A stretch of DNA of 64,000 nt from Streblospio benedicti (lineage: Eukaryota; Annelida; Polychaeta; Spionida; Spionidae). This document shows positions 1 to 11,500 of the stretch, piece after piece. Made by a program: the position numbers and the translations under genes. Location: contig CM032667.1 of the NCBI GenBank assembly GCA_019095985.1, positions 39,828,849 to 39,892,848 of the forward strand, in the 5' to 3' direction. Each line of letters opens with the position of its first letter. Positions within the stretch are counted from its first letter, which is position 1. The notes beneath the pieces are model-generated. The model ran no database searches. It had not been told where the DNA came from and saw only the letters and a program-made list of their open reading frames with translations.

Positions 1-3000
1 CTCAGGTCCCCTCAAAATTGTTATGACAATCCAAAATCAGTCGATATGCGACTTTGAAAATAAAGTACTTTAAAGGACTGGTGGGTGTGACATAAAAAAA
101 AAAAGACATTATGTTTTGAACTTGGCCTCAAGGTCGGGCTCAGCAAATAAGAATTGGGCATTGAGAGGTATGTCAGAAAAGCACTCTCACAGGGCATACC
201 CAGTCAAAAACAATCATTTCCCCTAGGGAAACTTTGGGAAATAACTATTAAACGATCTAGAACTCATTTTGATTGATATTTTATGTCATATAATACTATA
301 TAAACAATTGTATATAAGTTATAAATAAAGTTTGCTTAATTAAAAAAGTAGAATTACTATAATTAGTGTTTATTGTGAAGAATAATGTTAGCAATGACAC
401 AAATTTCTTCCACAGCTTGTATGTATTAAAATATTCATACTGGTTTGTTATATATTTTCCAATAGTAAAACTCTTCTCTATGATACCAGTTTTTTTTACT
501 GATTATTATTATACAATTTTTTGCCAATAATCAAAGTCCAACAAGTTTTAAAAATAGATTTTATTTTTGAAACATAGTGCAAATCATTTACAGTATAAAC
601 ACTTAATTTTTTAGCATTCATATTGATCTTCAGTCTGAGTCATATACATAATATTTACATTTTTGTTGAATTCTTTTTATACAAATAGCAAGTGTAAACA
701 GGAGAAACACACATTTATATCAAATTGTTTTCATACAAATACATATAAAACAATTAACACATTTGAAGACTTTCTAAAGAAATATTCACAGAAATCATGC
801 AATTATCTAAACAAAATTCATAGACAAATTTTGAAATCCATTACACATAGTATACTGAAATTTTACCTTCAATTATTTTTAATTCATAAATATTTTTTTT
901 CTTAAATTGTTTTTGTCTCGAGTATAATAAGCCATATAGGTTTGATTGCCTTAAAAATCAATTCCGTGCTGAATGTTTTTTGATTAAATAATGGCATAGA
1001 CAATGAGGCTTAGTCTTAAAAAGTTAGTTTTATGCATAAAATCTATTTTCTAAGAATACTGTCAATGATAAAAGGCTCATTGCAAAGCATGGTATCAAAA
1101 CGTAGTTTTTGTTTGAAGTATAATATTCAAATACCTACTTAATGATTATTTACATACTACATACGTTTTATCCACCTAATTGGCTCAAAAATATATTCCA
1201 TATCAGTACTTAAAAATGCACATGACAATTCGAATAAACAAATAAAATTCATTTGATTTGAAACACTAATGCCAAATTTTACAAAAATATAAATAACAAA
1301 GAAAATGATTCGCTCACAATATTTACAAATCTCAAGTCTTACATAATATACACACATTTTGTGTCACAACCTTTTTAGAATTCCATGACATTAATAATTG
1401 TTACTAATTTCATTTGATATTTTTTCTATATATTGGAAATATTACATATGGAGAGAAAAAGAAAAAAGGGTCAGTAAAATGCAAAATATTGTGCACTCTT
1501 GTAGAAAAAAATTGTCCTTTTTTTAGCATCTGGAATATAATATACAATTTTTTTTCACCTATATCTTTAAATACTATGATCTTTAACCTTGTAACTATAT
1601 AGAAAAATACATTGTATTTCATTGTCAGATGTTTATAGGCACTGAACTCAAATGTTGATTAAAATGCACAACAGAACTTTGATTATTAACAATTACATCT
1701 AAATTTCTGTTACTTGAAAATACCACACGCACATGCATCATAGAGGGTACAAGCCAACTGAGACTAGTCTAATGAGTGCCTTTTCTTTTCCCCTTCATCT
1801 TAGTCTCAGTTGGCTTCTACCCTCTATGATGCATGTGCCTGTGGAAAATACTTTATAACACAGGTAATATCACAGAATTTGACTAGGTCTACAAAATTGT
1901 ATTTTACTGTACATTATATACAGCAAAATTATATTAAATAAATAATACCATCAACATGAAACGTTATGCACATACATCATGAACAGAAAGCTGAAAATGA
2001 AATGTTTAAAATACAAAATGTATGATTCTATGTTTATGATATTAGTTTATAAGTCTACAGTGACACAGTATATGAAATAATGTGTGGATAATTTTTAAAG
2101 CTTCTGCATTCAACAATGAATTATCAAGTAGATTGTAGGATGCTGTGGTTTACAGTATTTTTAGTGACCTTCAACCGTTTTATCCAGCAACAATATGTTG
2201 TTGTGGCTTGACAATAGTAATTACCATGAATGTCTTACAATCTTATTTGGAAAAGAAAAGAAAAATAAATCGAAACAAATTACGAGTAGAGAACAAAATC
2301 TTACTTCTGGTGATGCCTAACTTTCTAGTCTCAATCAACCAGACTATCCACATGCACATAATGAGTAGCCTTGACTTGAATGAGGCTATTCCATTTCATA
2401 ATCATATTTCTTTTGCTTGATACATGCTATCATAATTTGTTGATTGGCAAGTTTCTAAACTACAATTTCTTGCTATCCATTAATTTTGTGTTGCTGACTA
2501 ACTTCTGGCATTTGAGTTTAAGATGAATTGATCTGTGAAGTAATTAGTCTTGATCAACTACTCTTAATGCATTATATACATGTTCCTAACCAAATAGAAC
2601 TGGTTGAACGAGGCTATTGCACAATATCTACCAGAAGTACATGTGGTTGCTTTTTGTTACACTTGAAGCAACTCACTTTTCTGCTTTACATCTATTAAAG
2701 TGCTTGACAAATGGCTGGATAAGAATCTCAATTATGAAATAATGCTGAATATAACATTCCCAGTACTAATATTGTAAATTTTCAGATACATAATCAAAAT
2801 TGTTAATGATAGCATTAACCTACAAAATTGAAGTACTGTAATTGAATTACGAATAATATATAAAATGTACGCCTTTTTTAATATTCGAAATAGGCAATTT
2901 TGCTTTCTCTTGACGTTCGGTTAAAACCACATACAACAAATATTTGGTTTCTTGGTCTCATACCATAATAAAAGAGACTACACATGAAAATTATCTATTA

Positions 3001-3545
3001 TCTATACACTCTAAAGAATGAATTTATCATATATATAAATTTATCATATACATTAATTCAAATAAGATATCAACTTGTGAAAGCCCAGAGATTTATTTAT
3101 GAATTGCATAATTAAACATTGGTTCCAACAAATATTTCAGCCTATGTTGCATGAATAGTCATATATACATAATGTCGATACTTTGTTGTCAAAACAGCTA
3201 TCATATTCTGCAATAATTATATACTTCTATAAAAATTATTTATGGACTGATCTTAACATTATACTTACACAAAAATCAAAATTAATACTGGCAAATATTT
3301 ATTGCTTTTGACTTTTAATCAATTTTTACTCAACCGAGGAGGTAGAATTATATTTTATCAAATATGTCTTCTGCAATATTTACATTTTCATTTGATGTCT
3401 ATAATGTTTTGAATGTTATAAAACTGTAAATATGTTGGGACATGCACTTAGAGGCTCTAATAGTTTTAAGGGTGATTTTTGTTCACTTATTGACCACCTA
3501 TGTATTTGACCAGTAAACAATATTTTAGCTTTCTCAGTGAATTAT
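1..3545. other. AT-rich intergenic / possible 3' flank of the Roco gene
   Basis: No open frame here looks like protein: the frames are short, low in complexity and lack splice signals. The stretch lies downstream of the Roco gene and may include its 3' UTR, since minus-strand AATAAA words are common in such AT-rich DNA. The only clear structure is the hairpin at 1723-1844. Confidence 0.6.
1723..1844. repeat. Foldback MITE, near-perfect hairpin
   Basis: Arms of about 44 bp at 1723-1766 and 1801-1844 are reverse complements with about two mismatches, separated by a 34-bp loop. Both sides are flanked by AAAATA, which looks like a target-site duplication. This fits a short non-autonomous DNA transposon. 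If transcribed, the arms would form a long dsRNA stem, so a small-RNA hairpin is an alternative. Confidence 0.75.
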
Positions 3546-3670
3546 TCATGCCTCTACAGGAGGCATTGAGATTTTTCTGGGCTTTTTTGATGTAGACCTT
3601 TTTCTTTCTATGTTCTCTGCATCGCCACCAGATGGGATTGCACTGGCAGCAGCATCTGTCACTTCCTTAA
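3546..3670 (-). CDS. Possible alternative or extra terminal exon of the Roco gene
   Basis: A good acceptor (TTTCAG) on the minus strand is followed by an open frame of 40 residues ending in TGA at 3546-3548. It starts KEVTDAAASAIPSGG and ends in a basic stretch, KRSTSKKPRKIS. It would need an upstream exon ending one base into a codon. Candidate donors inside the 4477-4868 exon are weak, and an unseen exon between is possible. The main model ends at the TAG at 4477, so this is either an alternative 3' end or a chance frame. Confidence 0.4.
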
Positions 3671-4476
3671 CTGAAATTAAATTTAAGTAAATAATGATTT
3701 ATGTTGTTTTTAGCAAGACATTTTATATATGCCATGCTGCTCATGGCTCTTATCATTTGTGAAACATTTGGAAAGAGCATTTATTTTCTGTAGTGCTGTT
3801 GAAAAATATCTCCTAATTCATCTTCAAGCTCCACGGATTTTGCTTTGAACATATTAAATACATTCGTTGAATTTTCTTTTCATTTTTATCTTTTTTTATT
3901 ATATTGAATATATTCTTTGAAAATTTGTTTCTTTCTTCTTTCTTCCTTTAAAACAAAGAAGTTAAATTTCATAAAAGTGTTGCTTTTCATCATTGAAAAT
4001 AAAATCTAATTAACAATTGAGGTATGAATATAATAATACATACAAATTAGTGTAGATAAGAAAATAGTTTTAATTTTTAACAACATATTAACACATTAAA
4101 TAATGTAAACTTACAGGTATTAAAATATGCAAGAAATTAAATAAGATTTTCACAGGACAGGAACTTCTATAGAACTGTATCACATATACCGATAGAGTTA
4201 ATTTAAAAAAATTTATATAATTCATCCAGCTTTTTTAAATGGTGTATTTTGATAAATGGTGCATAAACTATTTAAATATGACCCTGTAAATATGAAATGT
4301 AACACCCATTACATAAATATAACTGGAATATTTACACTCGATTTATGTGTTTTCCACATGATCCTCCATGAACATAACTCAACGCAACTGAGAAATGAAA
4401 AAAACACGCAAAACTTAAACACTATAAATATATTAAATCTAGACAGTGATGCCTATAACACCAAAATCAACACAAC

Positions 4477-5507
4477 CTAGTTTTGATGGTATGTCATTTC
4501 ATTTCCACGAACAGTCATCCTTCTTATCTCTATCTCAGCATCGTTATCATTCTCATTGTTAGAACCAGAAGCTTGTCCATGTACACCAAGCTTGACCTTT
4601 AGTAAATCAATCTTGAACTTTGGAAAGACATAATCTCTATCATTTTCCTCTTTATCAGAAATACCAGCATCTTCACTGTCCCCATATTCCTTATATTCGA
4701 TATCAATTAGTGACGTATCAGCTTCCTCTTCTTCATCAGGGAGTTCAAGTTTTATGTCTGATGCATCAAAGGTCGAGAAAAAGGAGGAGCGCTGGACAAT
4801 TTCCTCTTCATCCTCATCACTATCTGGCAATACAATCTGTACAGGGGCTCCATTCTGGTATTGAGAATCTGACAGACAAATATTCAACACTGTAAATTAG
4901 AATCCAATTAGAAAAGAATCATGTTCATTATAATAAATCACAATTTTCCATTCACTAGTGCGGCATGACATTTAGTAAGATACATGTACTTATAAAGAAG
5001 TACACGCCTAGAGAGTTTGATATCATTGCAATTACTCGAGACATTTTCCTAGATCATCTTGCATTCTTCAGGTGGATTTTTTTATATAAAAAATCCAAAA
5101 TGGTTAGTAGGTAACAATGGATTAATAGTGATCTGTCAAGCTATTATCATTAGACGCATAGCTTGAAACCCCAACCTATCTTTCTATTAGAGTTGGATGT
5201 TTTGTTCTTTATTGATGAATATGAAATAGCTGCCAACATAGTCACCCATACATGTACATAGGATGGTTAGGTTTAAAATATAACCACTTCTACTCTAATG
5301 TTTACTATTGCAGGTTGGGTGGACAGATAGAAACTCTGTAGCATAATCATACTAAACATAGGGAGATATTACCATCCTTGATTGTCTTTGTTCCACCGGG
5401 TGTCTCTGACTCAGACACATCGCTATTAGACAATGCTCTTGTCTCCTCAGCGTCTTTTGCTTTCTTCTCCGACTCTTTCTTCAATTTCTGCATAAGAAAC
5501 TCCTCAA
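4477..5507 (-). CDS. Roco exons 26-27: acidic C-terminal tail and stop
   Basis: Exons at 5373-5507 and 4477-4868. The first encodes a charged helix, VEEFLMQKLKKESEKKAKDA, and a Ser/Glu segment. The last is strongly acidic (SDEDEEEI, DEEEEADTSLIDIE) with a final ordered-looking part, YVFPKFKIDLLKVKLG, and ends at TAG 4477-4479. No domain is recognised. The exon start (ACAG acceptor) and phase agree with the previous exon. Confidence 0.75.
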
Positions 5508-8500
5508 CTGAAAAATCAAAAGTAATGTTAATAAAATACTTTTGCAAAAACAAACTAAATTGATTTGTTCTAACATTATTTTAATACATGCATAAAAGCT
5601 GTCACATGAAAAAAAAAAAGAAGTATCTTTTAATGGCTGCACTTGAAATTTTTACTTTTACATCCAACACAGCTGACACATAAAACATCCTAGAATGAAA
5701 TTGTTTACCGATTACTACCAAACTTGGATTGCAGTGATGCAATTTAAAATATTCAAAAGGACTATTTGTAACTTAAATTCCTTCATTCATTTTAAAGATA
5801 CATATGTTGATTGTTGTCTCTTAAATCAAGGATACACACTACCCATATGACTCTAAAATGATTATTTTCTTCTCATTTTCGAAATGATTATTTTCCTTTT
5901 CTCATTTTCACTACTAGAATACTGTACTACATCCTTTTTACCTATAAACCTATTCAACAAAGGCTTAGGTAAAAATGGTTCATTTGATTAACACAATAAA
6001 AAAAGATAGAGTAATTACCCGAACCAATATTTACAATCACACTTAATTAAAGTAATGATTTCTTAGCCTCTAGATCCATCATACAAGAAGGTAAAAACCT
6101 ATTTGATGATGAAATAAGCATTCAAGTAAGTTTTTGTTTAACCTTCTTATATAATCAACCTTTTCCTTGAATATTAATCTTATACATCAATAAACATGTA
6201 CAGCAGAAACTCGAATCCATTGTGACAACAGAAAATGCTCAAGAGGGCCAATATTTTAGATAACCAACTGATATATGTTCATGCGTTTGAAGGGAAATGA
6301 AACTACACTCCAGATAACAGAAAATTTGAGATAAGCAATATGAATATGAGGTCTTACTGTACATAATGTTCAAAAGTTTATTCTGAAAACATTAGAACAA
6401 ATAATGTTTCGTTGCAAAGAATGTTGAATCTTTGCATTTAGCACTTGCTTTCCAACGTAAATTATTCCAGAAAACTTTATTTTACACAATTTTTCAAACA
6501 CCTCACAATACACAACATGTCCTACATGTATACCTGAATCCTTAATCTGTAGCGCAAGTTTCTCTTTTTCTGACAAAATAACTAAATACAATTTCAATAA
6601 AATGATTCAGCCAGCAATGTAATTCATTATATATTGTGCAAATATTTAACCTTAAGATTTGTACATATTCATATGCAGTCTCAACAGTATTAAATAATTG
6701 AAATCGCCATAATTGACAGAAAATAAATAACTCTGGCATTTCAATAATAATCATCATTGTAAACATTGACACCAAGAGCCAATTATAAGTCTGTGCTTTC
6801 CTTGTGCTTGAAAAAAGAGGTACTGTAGTTGTAATTATAAAGAACTTTTGATTGACACCAGTCAAATCTAGCCATTCTAGTTCTTGACAAAGAATAAAAG
6901 TATGGTACATGTAATTGTAACCACTGTGATTGATGCCATGCTGTGCTTACCTTGGCGTTTCTCCTTGGGCTGCACGAGCAGGAGGTTGGAGACTACTTTG
7001 TGGCATGCCTCACACTCCCTCTGGTTCGGCAGATGGGCGAGCTTCTCCTTTGGTGTAAGCCACTCACCGTGAAAGGCCAACGCATGGCACGACGGACACT
7101 CCATGTGACGCTCAACTCGCGCCCCTGGAGGTAAATTGTACATATTTTAAAACCAGGTTATGTTTTTAACCTAAGATAAATTCAGATACCCCTAAGAAAT
7201 GTGTACTTCAAGATGAGTAGTCACAACTCATTTTGTATTAATTTCGTCGACCAAGACAGTCCAGGATGGCATAGTTTTTCTCACCTGCATACTTGCCAAT
7301 CAGGTCCTCAGCATCTTTCAATATTGGCAACATCAAGTTCCACAGATTCTCAGCCATCTGTAAATTACAAATAGGCATTCGGTAGTAGATAATTGAGAGA
7401 TACATGTTATGTGATAATCAAACCCGTAAAGTGTAAAGTGATTTAATCGATCCAAAATGACCACAGAATAATATAAGTGAATGTATAATATCTACAAAAT
7501 TTAGGACATTTCAAAGTTATTCTTCTCTCAGTTTATGGTTATACATAAAAAAAGGAAAGGCCTTGAAGTAACTCATCTCTTTATTCAACAGCATACCTGC
7601 AATGAAATGTATACCTAATTCACACAATATATTAAGAACAGTTTTATGGGAGTTATAAAGCAAATATTCATTTAGTGCACTGAATAGCTTTTTTGCACAG
7701 TAAATCATTGTAAAGTAATACAAGTAATACTAATAAATGTATCATCATTGTAATCAAATTTTACATCTTGTGATCTTAAATTTTCTCTATTTATGTGGTT
7801 GATGTTTGTTGCAACTGTTAAATAATAAAAAAGTCCAAAAATGGATAAAAAAATTAATGCACTTTTAGTATTTACTGTTGGAATTGTAATGTCAAAAAAA
7901 AGTGTTTTCAAAATACAACACAAAAATATTTTTCAAAATGCGCAAGTAGGTTGGGTGTTGGAACACAATATTTGGTGTTTTAGCACATAAACACTCACCA
8001 TGTATCAAGCTATTTTGAACATTTCAAAAGAAAATAATTTTCACCAATGAGAAAATGCACAATGTTTTAAAATGCATACCCATGCTTTATTTATAGTGCC
8101 TTGGACCAACAATTAAAATCATCACATCAAGTCTAACCTTCTTGTCATTTCCGTAACTTGTATCTGAAGATTCTTCCTCTTCTTCATTTTGCTCATTAGA
8201 ATTAGAATGTTCTTCCTTTACATTTGAAAGAAGGAACAATTTGTACAAGGAAATTTGAATATTATTACTCACAACCACCATTATTTTAAGAAAAACCTTA
8301 TTCATATCTACCTTCTGTCTTTCTATATTGATTTAGTTATATAAATAGAAAAACTTTATCAAGAATGTTACGTGTATTTTGCTTTTTTCAGTGTGTTTAC
8401 CGGGCTGTGAACCTGTCTCCGTAGAAAATCTAAGAGGCATAAAAAATCTAATTTTTTGATTAACAAACTTAGTCTCAAACAAAATAAGCTCTACTAAAAT

Positions 8501-11500
8501 CTTCATGTATCTTTTTTAATATGCTTTAAATGGCAGTAAATGGTATAAAAACAGATTTGTTTATTCAAAATGTGTACATTAACTTCTACAGATTAAAAAG
8601 TAATGATATTCTAAGCTTTTTTTATTCATCCCGTAGCAGGGGCAAATCCAGCTTTTTTTGTATGGCGTTTGAGACTCTTAACTGCATTTAATAGTTTCCT
8701 AACTAATTATGGTAGCGGTTATTGCACATAAACTAGCATCCATCGCAATGCATTAAAAAATGCAGTATCAACTACTGCTAGTGCAACACAACTCCAAAGG
8801 GATCAATGAATGACAGACTTATAACGATCAGAGAATTTCAGAACGATCAGAGAATTTCAAGAAAAGGTATTCCGTGAACTTGTCAAAATCCCATATCCCA
8901 TATCAAACCCAAAGCCTAGATGATAAAGATGTCAAAAAACAATTTGCTTTTGTGAAATAGTTCACGGCCCTGTGTATGCACCAACTATATGTAAACTTAT
9001 ATGTGCTTGCATTTCCTAACTTAATTAAACAATTCATATACCAAACTTTCATCTACATACTTTTTATGACTTCTTGATAAAACATTCATCAATAAAATCT
9101 TGTACCTGTTCATCTCTATCTCTCTCAGCTTTCTCTGGATCAATATTCTCGCTGTCATCAGTGATTTCCTGCTGCTTTTTGTCTTCCTCCTCGTTGGGTT
9201 TTGGCAGAAGTGTTTCACTGCGTACCTCCAGTCGAACACAGGTACAACTTTCATCATGCACAATCTTCAGCAGGTAAAAGCGAAGACCCTAAAATACAGA
9301 AAATGTATGTAGATTAAAGTCAATGTCACGTAAAACAAAATAATATTGTATTAGACTTTCAAAAGCAACAATGCGAGGTCTAAAATATGGTAAATGCAGT
9401 CTGTTTTCTACTATTTTTTCTAAAATCTAAATAAGTTCAGGGCCACGGATAAGTAACCGTTCCTTTGTTTACTGCATCATTTACTTACATTATTATAAGC
9501 TAATGCATAAGAAAAGTTTCCGCTGTTCAGTTTTTCCTTTGTTTACTCTTCCTTTGTTGAAGACTTTCACTATAACGGATTTCAACAGTAAGTTTGCAAC
9601 CTATTCTTGTTACCTTAGCAAGATGGCGAGCATAAAGTCCAGCCTTCCAATGGTAGATCATGTCAAGATTGAACCTTGATCCCATCAGACGCACGATGAG
9701 TGTCTCAAACAAACCCGAAGGAATGTACCTACAACAGCAAATTATTGTGAACATGATAACTTACTACTTTGTCATAATATATTTTAAAAAAATTCTCTCT
9801 ATTACAAAATCCTAAAACCACTATGATAGATAATGCAGTTTATATATTGAAATAATATATTGAAATTGTTGCATATGAATCTAGACCTTAAGTTTACCTT
9901 AAGGAAGAGTTACACCAAACTTAAAGAGAGAAAAGTGCATTATCCAAAATTTGTAATTTTCATAGTAGTTTTAAAGACAAAGTAATTTACAAGAAGACAG
10001 TTACTTGCTCAAATTATCCAAAAATTCAAGTTATCAAAGTTTGAAACAGGGTCAAATGTATTGTTCCTAAAAAATACATGCATGAAAGCATTATTACCTG
10101 GGAAAACGAAACACAGCGGCAAGGCAGGGGTTAGCGACAAGGCTCTCATATTCCTCTTTGAAGTTCTTTGGCGCTCGGGTGTTGCGTAGCCATGGAATAC
10201 AAATTCGTGTCACTTTAGCTGGATCCCTAATCAGTTTGAGCTGTTGCTTGCTGTCTCCAGCAGTGGTCGATGAACTGCCAGTCATAGTTCCATCCCTATC
10301 CCAATGGCATAATAGATTAGATTCCCTATTATATATTAAAACATTCATCATTATTTGTTCTCTCTTTCCACTATTATACATCTACTTATGGTATGGCATA
10401 TACTGCTATGTGGTGAACTTCCTCGTGGGTTTTGAACAAACACTTTAATAATCTATGTAATTGTAAGCTCAAAGTTCAGTTGCATTTCTTTAATGAAATA
10501 CTAGATGGTATCTCATTATGGATAACATCGTATTACTTGTGAAGTTTAGCAAAAACAAACCAACAAAGTTATACATTTGTAAAGTTTTAAAATTATATGT
10601 GTCTATCAACATAAACAAAATTTAAAACAACTTATTCTAATGCCAGAATGTGCAACAGCTCTGCCTAAGCATTAAAAGATACCACTACATGTATTTTGTT
10701 ACATGTACATGTAAATACCTATTGAATATTAAACAAACACCAAAACACTTATTCTGGAAGAAAGTAACAAAATCTTGCATGAAAGGTACCTCAGCTTTTC
10801 AAATGCCTTATCAACCTTGGCATCATCTAAGGATATTCTGCGTTTTGCAAGAACGGAGGGACTTCGTGATCTTGATAGTTTTGGCTTAGCAGTAAGTTGA
10901 CTCAGGAGTTTTTCATGCTGCTCATCCAAACCAGAAAGGTCATCCTCAATGGTGTGAACTTTTTGCCGGCTGATCACCATAAAAGAGCGTCTGTGCTGTC
11001 CTTTAGACCCATTTGTATCTACACTAGATGCACTGCTTTCAGATGGATTGGATAACATTGCAAGATCAGGAGATATCGATCGATTTTTTCCTGATAATTT
11101 TCCTCTATCATCTGTTTCAACATTGGAAGGATTGCAACTTTTTTCCCTCTTTGGATCATATAGCTTTGTACTTTTATTTGTTTCATGCCTTGATTGACTA
11201 CAACTTTTTCTTCCCTTTACTTCTGCTGTTTTGACACTAAAATCCGTTTCAAACATTGAAGGACTACGACTTTTCCTTCTCTTTACTTCTTCTGTTTTGA
11301 CACTTAAATCTGTTTCCAACATTGAAGGACTACGACTTTTCCTTCTCTTTTCTTCTGCTGTTTTGACATTTAAATCCGCCTCCAACATTGAAGGACTACG
11401 ACTTTTCCTTCTCTTTATTTCTGCTGTTTTGACACTTAAATCCGTTTCCAACATTGAAGGACTACGACTTTTCATTCTCTTTACTTCTTCTGTTTTGACA

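Noticed and set aside
5168-5326. Inverted CCCAACCT/ATTAGAGT words in a Roco intron
   Set aside because: Pairing is short and patchy, too weak to call a MITE.
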